Shown piece by piece: positions 53,790 through 61,996 of a stretch of DNA of 64,000 bases (its first letter is position 1; each line of letters starts with the position of its first letter). Position numbers and translations under genes: made by a program. This DNA comes from Bdellovibrio bacteriovorus (GTDB lineage: Bacteria > Bdellovibrionota > Bdellovibrionia > Bdellovibrionales > Bdellovibrionaceae), in contig NZ_CP020946.1 of NCBI RefSeq assembly GCF_002208115.1, positions 1,674,001-1,738,000 of the forward strand. The letters are read 5' to 3'. The notes under the pieces are model-generated. The model was not told the origin of the DNA. It searched no databases and was given only the letters and a program-made list of their open reading frames with translations.

Positions 53790-54503
53790 TTAGTTTTCTT
53801 TTAGGAGTTCTTCGGTGGAGAGGCCGCTGTGTTGTTTAATGCCTCTCATGAGATACCAGAAAATGCCTAGCAGGAAGATCATGGATGGGACCATGATGAT
53901 GGCCATTGACCAGGTGGTCATTTGGGCGATTTGTTCGTTGAGCACTGTGGACTGAGCGTCTGCGGACAGTGTTGAATCAATATTAATGAAAATCTTGCGG
54001 GCCAGTACGAAGTTGCAGACGGCGCTGAAGGCAAATGAGAGTGACAGCCATACGGTGGCGCTCTTCATGTGATCGTGGAATTCTTTTTGTTTGCCCTTTT
54101 CTTTCAGGCGTTCTTCCAGAAGATCCACTTTCATCAGAGAAGGATTCAGGAACAGAGTTTCGATGAATGGTTTTTTGGTGAAAGCTGATCCCAAAACGAA
54201 CAAGCCAACCAGGGCCGGGAAGGCCGCTTCTTTTACGGCGAACCAGAATCCGTGCAGACCCAATAGTGCTAGGCCGCCGGTCAGTAGTACGTTCAAAAGA
54301 CCCAGGGCTGAAAAGGCATTGAATTTTTTGCGTTTGATCAAGTCATAGGCGCCGTATCCCAACGGGAAGGCCAACGCCAAAACCAGTGCCCAGAAAGGTC
54401 CGATAAACTTCGACAGTTTATTCAGGATCAGCACCGGAAGTACGATATTAAAGACGATATTTAAAAGGCCGTTTTCTTTTGGTGGTGCTTCCTGTTTTGA
54501 CAT
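53790..54503 (-). CDS. VC0807-like membrane protein
   Basis: The 237-residue protein has about six hydrophobic helices with NIVFNIVLPVLILNKLSKFIGPFWALVLALAFP and LLNVLLTGGLALLGL, resembling the VC0807-type family of membrane proteins (recalled). Function unknown. ATG 54503 follows AAGGATGC; the frame to 54569 has extra non-conserved residues. It diverges from the histidine kinase gene, 94 bp apart. Confidence 0.6.
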   Translation of the reverse strand: MSKQEAPPKENGLLNIVFNIVLPVLILNKLSKFIGPFWALVLALAFPLGYGAYDLIKRKKFNAFSALGLLNVLLTGGLALLGLHGFWFAVKEAAFPALVGLFVLGSAFTKKPFIETLFLNPSLMKVDLLEERLKEKGKQKEFHDHMKSATVWLSLSFAFSAVCNFVLARKIFINIDSTLSADAQSTVLNEQIAQMTTWSMAIIMVPSMIFLLGIFWYLMRGIKQHSGLSTEELLKEN

Positions 54504-54563
54504 GCATAGCATCCTTGTCGGCTTCGTAGAAAAAGGCAAGTCGGCGCTGTGCATAAAGTTTCG

Positions 54564-54591
54564 TTGCACTCAACGTCCGACCGGGTACAAT
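54564..54591 (+). promoter_or_regulatory. Promoter of the 7TM histidine kinase gene, probably leaderless
   Basis: TTGCAC (54564-54569), 16 bp, TACAAT (54586-54591), and then the ATG at 54598 after only 6 nt. No Shine-Dalgarno fits. Transcription is predicted to begin at or near the start codon. Confidence 0.55.
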
Positions 54592-54597
54592 TTGTCG

Positions 54598-56304
54598 ATG
54601 GCAATTATACTGGTCTTCTTATCCACGGCGCTCAGCTTTCTAATCAGTTCTGTTTTTGCCGTCCGTTCCTGGGCGTACCGCAGATCTTACATTCATAGAC
54701 TGGTGTTTATTATTGAAGTTGGCTATGCCCTGTGGGCTTTTTCCATCATCAGTGTTTTTGCCATTGATGACATGGCATTTAAGATTTTTATGACCCATGT
54801 GCGGATGCTGGGGCTGCCCTTGTTGTTTCCGTCCTGGGCTTTGCTGGGGGCGGGCCTGTTTTTACCAAGGGTGTCGGCGAAGCTTCGTCAGTACTGGTAC
54901 GTGGTTTTTGCCTTTCCGGTGTTGATGATCGTCGGCAATTTGCTGGCGATGGCTGGGCTTCCTGCGGCCTCTCGGTGGATGTATTACGACTTTCAATTGA
55001 TCCCGGGGATGAGTGGCCTTGTGGATTTCACCCGGGGACCGGGGGTGCTGGCGACTTTTGCTTTCGGGGCCGTGGCGATCGCAGTGGGATTTGCGTTCCT
55101 GATCTATGCTGTATGCACCCTTAAAGGGCGTCGTTGGAAATATGCCCTGGTATTTTTGGCAGCAGCATTATGGCCCTTTGCTCTTGAAGGCCTGGTTTTG
55201 CTGAGCCCCGCGGATCTGCATTTGCGTCAGTTGAAAATCGCCGCCCTGTGGCCCTTTATATGGGGCCTTCATTATGCGGCGAACAAGGGCGACGTTCTGG
55301 AAATCACATCCCTGGCGCAGCAAAAAGTTTTCGAGCAGCTTCCGGGGCCCGTAGTGATTTTGAATGCGCGCTCTGAATACTGGGGTGGCAATGCGGCGGC
55401 GTCGGAAGTGCTGGGTCTTAAGGACAGCTGGCAGGGACGTCTTGCGGTGGAAATCCCCGTTCTTCGGGACATCATTTCCGGTGCCGAGCGTTTTCAGATT
55501 CACGGGCTCAGTTATCAGATCCGCCGTCACAATTTGGAAGGCGACAGTCTGGAAAGTCAGGCGCAGGTGTATCTGTTGAATGATGTGACCGAGCTTGAGG
55601 AAAGCAACAAAGCCCTGAAAGATCTGAATGGGGAAATCTTAAAAATGTACAGATTCAACAAACGGGTGCAGACGGTGCTGGCGCATGATTTGACGGGAGC
55701 GCTGGCAGGGACGCAGTTGCTGCTGGGCGGAGTATCCCGTGAAGACGGTGTTCTGACTCCGGATTCGCTGGTTCGCGTGCGGGAAGCTCACAAGGCCTCT
55801 TTGGAGCTATTGAGAAATATTCTGGTCTGGAGTCATGAAGGCGAAAGTCGGGAAAGCGTTGATCTGAAGACGCGTGTCAATGCAGCAGTGGGGCATCTGG
55901 CTCCTCAGATTCTGCAAAAGAATGTTTCGGTGAACGTGGACCTGCCAACTGGGGAAGTTCAATTGTGGGGATCCATTCGTGTTGTTGAAACGATTTTAAG
56001 AAATCTGCTGTCGAATGCGGTGAAGTTCAGTCCTGAGGGGGGAACCATTCAAGTGACGGGCTTGATTATGGGAAATCAGGTTGAATTGACTATTCAGGAT
56101 CAGGGGCCGGGAGTATCGGCGGAAATTATGGCCTCGTTGTCGGATTCAGGTTCGGTGATGTCGTCGCAGGATGATGGCTTCGGGGTGGGGCTTAAATTCA
56201 CCAAGGACTTTGTGAATCAGATGGGCGGGGTTTTGATCTTTGACCCGAATGTTGTGCAGGGCACCCGGGTTTCAGTTCGTTTTCCTATCGGGTTTCCAGT
56301 TTAG
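54598..56304 (+). CDS. Histidine kinase with seven-helix N-terminus
   Basis: The 568-residue protein has about seven hydrophobic helices (1-240), resembling HisKA_7TM-type sensors. A PAS-like segment follows (FEQLPGPVVILNARSEYWGGN), then a HisKA dimerisation helix with His363 in LAHDLTGAL, and an HATPase with ILRNLLSNAVKF, DQGPGVS and GFGVGL. The H-box reads HDLTGA and lacks the usual Pro. No response regulator is adjacent, so it is an orphan kinase. Stimulus unknown. Confidence 0.85.
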   Translation: MAIILVFLSTALSFLISSVFAVRSWAYRRSYIHRLVFIIEVGYALWAFSIISVFAIDDMAFKIFMTHVRMLGLPLLFPSWALLGAGLFLPRVSAKLRQYWYVVFAFPVLMIVGNLLAMAGLPAASRWMYYDFQLIPGMSGLVDFTRGPGVLATFAFGAVAIAVGFAFLIYAVCTLKGRRWKYALVFLAAALWPFALEGLVLLSPADLHLRQLKIAALWPFIWGLHYAANKGDVLEITSLAQQKVFEQLPGPVVILNARSEYWGGNAAASEVLGLKDSWQGRLAVEIPVLRDIISGAERFQIHGLSYQIRRHNLEGDSLESQAQVYLLNDVTELEESNKALKDLNGEILKMYRFNKRVQTVLAHDLTGALAGTQLLLGGVSREDGVLTPDSLVRVREAHKASLELLRNILVWSHEGESRESVDLKTRVNAAVGHLAPQILQKNVSVNVDLPTGEVQLWGSIRVVETILRNLLSNAVKFSPEGGTIQVTGLIMGNQVELTIQDQGPGVSAEIMASLSDSGSVMSSQDDGFGVGLKFTKDFVNQMGGVLIFDPNVVQGTRVSVRFPIGFPV

Positions 56305-56398
56305 GTATTTTAAATAAGATAAGTAAAATTAGGTATTTGCTGGATTCGTCCGCAGCGGGTGAAAAAGTGTGATAAATTGGGCTCACACGAGGTGAGTG

Positions 56399-57211
56399 AT
56401 GCCTGAACTTCCAGAGGTCGAAGTCGTCCGCCGGGGCCTGCAGACCATATTAAAAGACCAGCCGATTTTGGAAAAAGTCGAACTGATGCGCAAAGATCTG
56501 CGCGAGCCGATTCCTGCTAGAAAAATAAGCACCCTTATCGGCCAGCCGCTGACCTCCATCGAGCGTCGCGCTAAGTATTTGCTTTTGTGGACCCCGAAGG
56601 GCGCCATGCTGTCGCACTTGGGAATGACCGGAACCTGGCGGGTGGCGGTGCCGGGGGATGAGCGTCTGCATGACCATATATATCTGCACTTTTCCGGAAA
56701 CCTGCGCCTGGCTTACCGCGATCCGCGCCGTTTTGGCTGTTTTGACTTTGTTCAAGACCCGTTAAAACACCCTAAGTTGGCGGATTTGGGGCCCGAACCG
56801 TTAGAGGCGGAATTCAATGGATCGCTGTTGTGGGAAAAACTGCGCGGCAAGGATGTGGCTTTGAAAGTTGCCCTCATGGATCAGAAGGTTGTCGTGGGTG
56901 TCGGGAATATCTATGCCAGCGAAGCGTTGTTTGCCGCCGGAATTAAACCCACTCTGCCAGCGCGAAAGCTGTCTTTGGAAAGAGCTTCGCTTTTGGTTGG
57001 CGAGATTAAAAAAATTTTATCTCAGTCAATCAAGGCGGGTGGATCTTCCATTAGTGACTTCGCCCAAGCCTCCGGGGAAAGTGGTTATTTTCAGACGAGC
57101 TTTCAGGTTTACGGGCGGGACAAAGAGCCTTGTGTGACTTGCGGGCAACAGGTAAAGTCGAAAGTTCTGGGTGGCCGAAACACCTTCTGGTGTTCGCGTT
57201 GCCAAAAATAA
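56399..57211 (+). CDS. mutM: Formamidopyrimidine-DNA glycosylase
   Basis: MutM removes 8-oxoguanine. The 270-residue protein begins MPELPEVEVVRRGL, with catalytic Pro2 after Met removal and Glu3, and has the Lys of KYLLLW, the QTSFQVYGR loop and the C-terminal zinc finger CVTCGQQV with CSRC. ATG 56399 is chosen over the GTG three bases upstream because Pro must be second; GAGGTGA lies ahead. Confidence 0.96.
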   Translation: MPELPEVEVVRRGLQTILKDQPILEKVELMRKDLREPIPARKISTLIGQPLTSIERRAKYLLLWTPKGAMLSHLGMTGTWRVAVPGDERLHDHIYLHFSGNLRLAYRDPRRFGCFDFVQDPLKHPKLADLGPEPLEAEFNGSLLWEKLRGKDVALKVALMDQKVVVGVGNIYASEALFAAGIKPTLPARKLSLERASLLVGEIKKILSQSIKAGGSSISDFAQASGESGYFQTSFQVYGRDKEPCVTCGQQVKSKVLGGRNTFWCSRCQK

Positions 57212-57348
57212 TTTTGCAAAATTTCGTTTGCTAAGCGGGCCAATTTTTGTGTAACTTAGGCCTTAGTCGAGTTTTAAAACAAACGCGGGCCCACTGTTGG
57301 CAATTAAGTCAACAAGGTCAGCTTAAATAAATAACGAAGGGATCATCA

Positions 57349-57561
57349 ATGAAAGCAATCGTAGTAGCAGCTTTGCTTGCACTATCTTTCACAACTGGCT
57401 TCACTTGCTCTAAAAACCAACCAGAGACAGCTCCTGCTGAAACTGCACCTGCTGCTGAAGCAACTGCTACTGAAGCAGCTCCTGCAGAAGGCACTCCAGC
57501 TGCTACTGAAGCAGCTCCTGCAGCTCCAACTGAAGCAGCTCCAGCTGGCGAAACTAAGTAA
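57349..57561 (+). CDS. Tiny Ala/Pro/Glu/Thr-rich lipoprotein
   Basis: The 70-residue product has a lipoprotein signal (VVAALLALSFTTGFTC), with Cys20 as the lipidated residue, and a mature region made only of Ala, Pro, Glu, Thr and a few Gly (EAAPAEGTPAATEAAPA). The DNA has near-direct repeats of ACTGAAGCAGCTCCTGCAG at 57469 and 57508. Looks like a small surface spacer. AAGGGATC precedes the ATG. Confidence 0.7.
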   Translation: MKAIVVAALLALSFTTGFTCSKNQPETAPAETAPAAEATATEAAPAEGTPAATEAAPAAPTEAAPAGETK

Positions 57562-57594
57562 TTAGCCTTTAGGCTTAGTACTTAAGTTACGACG

Positions 57595-57625
57595 AAAGCC
57601 CTCGAAAGAGGGCTTTTGCTTTTTT
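57595..57625 (+). terminator. Rho-independent terminator
   Basis: A perfect 9-bp stem AAAGCCCTC/GAGGGCTTT with a GAAA tetraloop is followed by TGCTTTTTT. Ends the small lipoprotein transcript. Confidence 0.92.
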
Positions 57626-57660
57626 CCCCTCTGAAGTTTGTGATTTCTCCATCCCCCCGG

Positions 57661-57675
57661 ATCACCCAAGGTGAT
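57661..57675. promoter_or_regulatory. Short perfect palindrome upstream of fadE
   Basis: ATCACC-CAA-GGTGAT is a 6-bp perfect inverted repeat with a 3-bp centre, about 75 bp before the fadE promoter. Its size suits a TetR/GntR-like operator, but no regulator gene is near. Confidence 0.35.
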
Positions 57676-57748
57676 TAGTTCTGCTCCCAAAGGTTAAATC
57701 AATTTCTCCTCATATTCCGTGTATATATAGATAACGGGCCAGATGCGC

Positions 57749-57777
57749 TTGCACATGCTCACATTATTGAGTCTAAT
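57749..57777 (+). promoter_or_regulatory. fadE promoter
   Basis: TTGCAC (57749-57754), a 17-bp spacer and TCTAAT (57772-57777) precede fadE; predicted leader about 25 nt, with AAAGGAGA 6 nt before the GTG start. Confidence 0.6.
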
Positions 57778-57808
57778 TATTGGTGTATTTCAATAAAGGA
57801 GATTCATC

Positions 57809-60259
57809 GTGGATTCTATCAGCTCATTCTATGGAATGTTTTTGGAGAACTACACGGGCCTGTGGGTATTGGGCTCTGTGGTGCTTCTGTTGTTTGTGGG
57901 CTTTTTCTCAAGCCCTCTGATTGTGTGGGCGATTGCCCTGGCCGCAATTCTTGTCGGCTTTGGAGCGCCAACCTGGCTGCTGGCAGTGTACGCTGTCATC
58001 GCCATCATCTTCCTGATCACGCCGCTGCGTGCAGCACTGGTAACATCCGGTTTGCTGGCGTTCATGAAGAAGATGCAGTTCCTTCCGAAAATCTCCGACA
58101 CGGAAAAAGCGGCGTTGGACGCCGGTGCCGTGTGGGTTGAAAAAGATCTTTTCTCCGGCAACCCGAACTTCGGCAATCTTCTGAAAGAAGACTATCCGCA
58201 ATTGACGGCGGAAGAGCAGGCCTTCATGGACGGCCCGGTGAACAACCTGTGTAAGGTTTTGGATCACTGGAAAATCCACAAAGACAAAGACATCCCTAAA
58301 GAAGCCTGGGACATCATCAAGAAAGAAAAATTCTTAGGCATGATCATCCCGAAAGAGTACGGCGGTCTTGGATTCTCTGCGCTGGCGCACTCTGAAGTGA
58401 TCATGAAAATCTCTTCCCGTTCTTTGTCTACGGCAATCACGGTGATGGTTCCAAACTCTTTGGGTCCTGCAGAGCTTCTGGCTCACTACGGAACTGATGC
58501 ACAGAAAAACCGCTATCTTCCACGCCTGGCGACGGGTGAAGAAATCCCTTGCTTCGGTTTGACAGAGCCAACAGCGGGTTCTGATGCGGGTTCTATCACT
58601 TCCACCGGTGTTCTTTTCAAAGGTCCGGATGGCAAACTGCAAATTAAATTGAACTGGAACAAACGCTGGATCACTCTGGCTGCGATCTCCACCACGATCG
58701 GTCTTGCGTTCCGTTTGCGTGACCCTGAAAATCTTTTGGGTAAAGGCGAAGACGTGGGTATCACGTGTGCGTTGATCCCTTCCAGCACTCCGGGTGTTGT
58801 TTTGGGTCGTCGTCATGATCCACTGGGTATTCCGTTCTACAACTGTCCGACTCAAGGTAAAGACGTTATCGTTAACGCAGAAGATGCCATCATCGGTGGT
58901 GTTGCCAATGCCGGTAAGGGCTGGCTGATGTTGATGGAGTGTCTGGCTGCAGGTCGTGGTATCTCCTTGCCAGCTCAGGCAACCGGTGGCGCGAAACTGG
59001 CGGCTCGTGTTGTGTCTGCGCACTCTTTGGTTCGTCGTCAGTTCGGTATGTCCATCGGTCGCTTCGAGGGTGTTGAAGAACCTTTGGCGCGGATCGGGGC
59101 GGCAGCTTACCAGCTTGAAGCCATGAGACGTTACTGCCTTGGTGCCATCGACAAAGGTATCAAGCCGGGCGTTATCACAGCGATGCAAAAGTACTATGCA
59201 ACTGAAATGGGCCGTCATGTGATCAACGACTCCATGGATATCATGGGTGGTGCGGGTATCTCTATGGGTCCTCGCAACGTGCTGGCGGAAATCTATATTG
59301 CGACTCCAATCGGTATCACGGTTGAAGGTGCAAACATCCTGACTCGTACTTTGATGATCTTCGGTCAGGGGGCTCTTCGTGCCCATCCATTTGCTTACGC
59401 GGAAGTTAAAACGGCGGAAGCGGGTGATTTGAAAGGCTTCGACAGAGCATTCTGGGGTCACATCGGTCACGTTGTGCGCAACACTTGCCGCGCGATTCTG
59501 CTTTCTTGTTCCCGTGGTTTCCTGGCGTCCACTCCGGATGTGCACCCGCAAATGAAAGTTTACGTTCGTCGTTTGACTTGGACTTCTGCAACGTTCGCGT
59601 TGTTGTCTGACGTGGCGATGGGTGTTTTGGGTGGTCAGTTGAAAGCAAAACAAAAAATCACCGGTCGTTTCGCGGATATTCTGGCGAATATGTACATGGC
59701 GACAGCAATTCTTCGTCGTTTCGAGTACGAAGGTCGTCGTGAAGAAGACCTGGCGTTTGCTCACTACAACCTGAAACGTTGCATGGCGAACATCCAGACT
59801 GGTTTTGATGGCATCTTCGACAACCTGAAAATCCCGGGTCTGCGTTGGTTCTTCAAAGGCTGGATCGGTGCTTGGTCCCGCATCAACTCCATCGGTTCCC
59901 AGGCTTCTGACGGCTGGTCTCACGCGATCGCGGCTTCCATGCTGAAAGAAGGCGGTATCCGTGAGCGTCTGTCTGATGGTATCTATCTGCCAACAGATAA
60001 AAACGAAGCTATCGGTCGTCTGGAGCACGCATTCTCTGTGACGAACAAAGCTGAAGCGGCCGAGAAAAAAGTGAAAAAAGCCATCCGTGAAGGTGTTCTG
60101 CCTAAAAAGAAAGTTCACTTGTTGCTGGATGAAGCCCTTCAGAAGAATGTGATCACTCAGGACGAACTGAAGCTGATCCAGGAATCCGATGCGGTTCGCT
60201 ACGACGCGATCCTGGTGGATGATTTCTCCCAGGAAGAATACATGTCCCGTCATTCTTAA
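57809..60259 (+). CDS. fadE: Acyl-CoA dehydrogenase FadE
   Basis: The 816-residue protein has the size and layout of gamma-proteobacterial FadE (814 aa): two N-terminal membrane helices (LGSVVLLLFVGFFSSPLIVWAI, about 18-60), the acyl-CoA dehydrogenase core with GLTEPTAGSDAGS and DIMGGAGISMGP, and a long C-terminal part. It catalyses the first step of fatty acid beta-oxidation at the inner membrane. GTG 57809 has a good AAAGGAGA site. A 12-bp terminator follows. Confidence 0.95.
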   Translation: MDSISSFYGMFLENYTGLWVLGSVVLLLFVGFFSSPLIVWAIALAAILVGFGAPTWLLAVYAVIAIIFLITPLRAALVTSGLLAFMKKMQFLPKISDTEKAALDAGAVWVEKDLFSGNPNFGNLLKEDYPQLTAEEQAFMDGPVNNLCKVLDHWKIHKDKDIPKEAWDIIKKEKFLGMIIPKEYGGLGFSALAHSEVIMKISSRSLSTAITVMVPNSLGPAELLAHYGTDAQKNRYLPRLATGEEIPCFGLTEPTAGSDAGSITSTGVLFKGPDGKLQIKLNWNKRWITLAAISTTIGLAFRLRDPENLLGKGEDVGITCALIPSSTPGVVLGRRHDPLGIPFYNCPTQGKDVIVNAEDAIIGGVANAGKGWLMLMECLAAGRGISLPAQATGGAKLAARVVSAHSLVRRQFGMSIGRFEGVEEPLARIGAAAYQLEAMRRYCLGAIDKGIKPGVITAMQKYYATEMGRHVINDSMDIMGGAGISMGPRNVLAEIYIATPIGITVEGANILTRTLMIFGQGALRAHPFAYAEVKTAEAGDLKGFDRAFWGHIGHVVRNTCRAILLSCSRGFLASTPDVHPQMKVYVRRLTWTSATFALLSDVAMGVLGGQLKAKQKITGRFADILANMYMATAILRRFEYEGRREEDLAFAHYNLKRCMANIQTGFDGIFDNLKIPGLRWFFKGWIGAWSRINSIGSQASDGWSHAIAASMLKEGGIRERLSDGIYLPTDKNEAIGRLEHAFSVTNKAEAAEKKVKKAIREGVLPKKKVHLLLDEALQKNVITQDELKLIQESDAVRYDAILVDDFSQEEYMSRHS

Positions 60260-60281
60260 GACGGAACTGATTCCGAAACTT

Positions 60282-60315
60282 AAAACCCCCGTGTGAACCA
60301 CGGGGGTTTTTCTTT
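60282..60315 (+). terminator. Rho-independent terminator of fadE
   Basis: A 12-bp perfect stem (AAAACCCCCGTG with CACGGGGGTTTT), a 5-nt loop and TTTCTTTTT follow the fadE stop. Confidence 0.93.
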
Positions 60316-60324
60316 TTCAAGGGC

Positions 60325-60353
60325 TTGACCACTTGGGGATGCAGGACTAGCGT
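60325..60353 (+). promoter_or_regulatory. Promoter of the CLC antiporter gene
   Basis: TTGACC (60325-60330), 17 bp, TAGCGT (60348-60353), ATG at 60366 after 12 nt. The -10 is weak. Leader would be only a few nt; no riboswitch fits. Confidence 0.4.
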
Positions 60354-60365
60354 CTGATTCCAGGG

Positions 60366-61583
60366 ATGAATTTTCAGATCAGAAGAATACTATTAAGTGC
60401 TGCCGTGGGAGTGATGGCCGGAATGGCCGCCGCAGTGTTCTTAATTGCGTTGAACGCGGCGACCCTGTTGCGGGAGTCATATCCCTGGCTGATATGGCTT
60501 TTACCCGCGGCTGGAGCGGTGATCGGTTATGCCTACTACAAGTATGGACAAGGCACCGACAAGGGCACAGGGTTGATTCTGGAACAAATCCATGACCCAT
60601 CCAATATCATTCCATTTCGTATGGCGCCGATGGTGCTTTTGGGAACCGTGCTGACTCATCTTTTCGGCGGATCGGCGGGGCGGGAAGGCACGGCCGTGCA
60701 GATGGGGGCTAGCCTTGCTGATCAGCTCAACCGTTTTTTTAAGATGTCCCCTGAAGATCGTAAGGCGCTTTTGATTGCGGGGGCCGGGGCGGGTTTTAGT
60801 GCGGCTATTGGCGCACCTTTGGCCGGAGCTTTGTTCGGTCTGGAAGTCATTCAGGTGGGCAGACTTCGCTTGTTCGCCTTGGCAGAATGTCTGGTGGCTT
60901 CGTTTGTGGCCTATTACGTTTGCCGTCTGCTGGGGGCTCCGCATTCTGTGTTCGGCCCGGTCGGGGATGTTTCTTTCAACGCGCTTGGTTTTGTCGCTGT
61001 TGTTGGTGCGGGTTTGGTCTTCGGGCTTGCTGCGAATATTTTCATGCGCTTCACACATTGGATCGAGCGTTGTCAGAAAAGATATATCGGGCATCCGGCA
61101 TTCAGACCCGTTGTGGGAGGCGTGTTGCTGGTGATTCTTTATCAGCTTGAAGGCAGTTTCCGTTTCGTGGGACTGGGAATTCCCGTCATTCAGGATTATT
61201 TCTCGCAAAGTGCTGCCTTTCTGGATCCGGTTTATAAAACCCTTTTCACAGGTTTGACCGTCGGATCAGGGTTTAAAGGGGGAGAGTTTATTCCCCTGGT
61301 CTTTATCGGCTCGGGCCTGGGAAGTGCGCTTTCTGTGGTTTTGCCGGTGTCCGTTTCCTTGTTGGCGGCACTGGGGTTCGCCGCCGTCTTTGGTGCTGCG
61401 GCCAACACTCCGTTGGCTTGTGCGGTGATGGCTTGTGAAATTTTCGGATGGCATATCGCCCCTTATGCATTCTTAGCCTGTCTGGTGGCGTATTTCGTGT
61501 CAGGCCATCTGGGGATTTACAAGAATCAAAAGATCGTGCGCAGCAAGCGCGATCAACTGTTGTGGGTGTTTCGGCGCAAGTAA
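60366..61583 (+). CDS. CLC-family anion antiporter, CLC-F-like
   Basis: This 405-residue membrane protein has the CLC fold with GSAGREGTAVQMG (Glu107 as the gating/proton glutamate), TGLILEQIHDP at the position of the usual GSGIP filter loop, and SGFKGGEFIPL in the later filter region. The absence of GSGIP and the GREGT form recall the fluoride-exporting CLC-F clade. Fluoride/proton antiport is inferred; a chloride transporter cannot be excluded. Confidence 0.7.
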   Translation: MNFQIRRILLSAAVGVMAGMAAAVFLIALNAATLLRESYPWLIWLLPAAGAVIGYAYYKYGQGTDKGTGLILEQIHDPSNIIPFRMAPMVLLGTVLTHLFGGSAGREGTAVQMGASLADQLNRFFKMSPEDRKALLIAGAGAGFSAAIGAPLAGALFGLEVIQVGRLRLFALAECLVASFVAYYVCRLLGAPHSVFGPVGDVSFNALGFVAVVGAGLVFGLAANIFMRFTHWIERCQKRYIGHPAFRPVVGGVLLVILYQLEGSFRFVGLGIPVIQDYFSQSAAFLDPVYKTLFTGLTVGSGFKGGEFIPLVFIGSGLGSALSVVLPVSVSLLAALGFAAVFGAAANTPLACAVMACEIFGWHIAPYAFLACLVAYFVSGHLGIYKNQKIVRSKRDQLLWVFRRK

Positions 61584-61591
61584 GCCGCAAA

Positions 61592-61627
61592 CAAAAAAAG
61601 CCTGAAGACTTTGGGTCTTCAGGCTTA
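61592..61627 (-). terminator. Rho-independent terminator (minus strand)
   Basis: A 12-bp stem (61599-61610 with 61616-61627) is preceded on the plus strand by AAAAAAA, giving a T-run on the minus strand. It ends the small PsiF-like gene and may also stop the CLC transcript. Confidence 0.85.
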
Positions 61628-61679
61628 GAAGAATGTATGAAGGGAAATTCAACACGCTTCTAGTCGAGCTTAAATCAAA

Positions 61680-61874
61680 TTATGTCGTCGCGGATGCTTT
61701 CGCTTTTTCTTTCACGCACTTGCGGATTTCTTTTTTGCTGGCTTTTGGGTTTTCAGATTTGCAAGCCTGGCTGTAAGCTTTCAGTTCTTTCTTAGAGGCT
61801 TTTGCAGCGTAGCCAGGTTGAGTGACAGCAAATGTCAGAGCTAGAGCGAAAAATGCAATCCATTGGGTTTTCAT
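61680..61874 (-). CDS. Small periplasmic PsiF-like protein
   Basis: The 64-residue product has a signal peptide (WIAFFALALTFAVTQPGYA) and one Lys/Ala-rich repeat, YSQACKSENPKASKKEIRKC, with two cysteines about 16 apart, resembling a single PsiF repeat. GGAGT precedes ATG 61874. Function unknown. Oriented divergently from the response regulator. Confidence 0.7.
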   Translation of the reverse strand: MKTQWIAFFALALTFAVTQPGYAAKASKKELKAYSQACKSENPKASKKEIRKCVKEKAKASATT

Positions 61875-61984
61875 CGGGACTCCTTTTTTTTTAAGCCTAG
61901 CAAATGGCAAAGAACCAACAATGGCTGAAAATAAAAAATCTTTTAACATGGAAAATAACTTACAGAGTCGAGTCCGGATTGGGC

Positions 61985-61990
61985 TATAGT
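61985..61990 (+). promoter_or_regulatory. Candidate -10 of the response regulator gene
   Basis: TATAGT (61985-61990) lies 6 nt before the ATG at 61997. A loose TTACAG -35 is 19 bp upstream. The leader would have no ribosome site. Confidence 0.4.
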
Positions 61991-61996
61991 GACGCC

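Noticed and set aside
58334-60301. 655-codon open frame on the minus strand
   Set aside because: Antisense to fadE; long because fadE codon use avoids stops in that frame. Composition rich in Thr/Arg/His and no signal or motif.
60331-60366. Possible fluoride riboswitch before the CLC gene (GATG and CTGAT strings)
   Set aside because: Only about 32 nt are available, too short for the aptamer stems and pseudoknot, and the strings overlap the promoter spacer.
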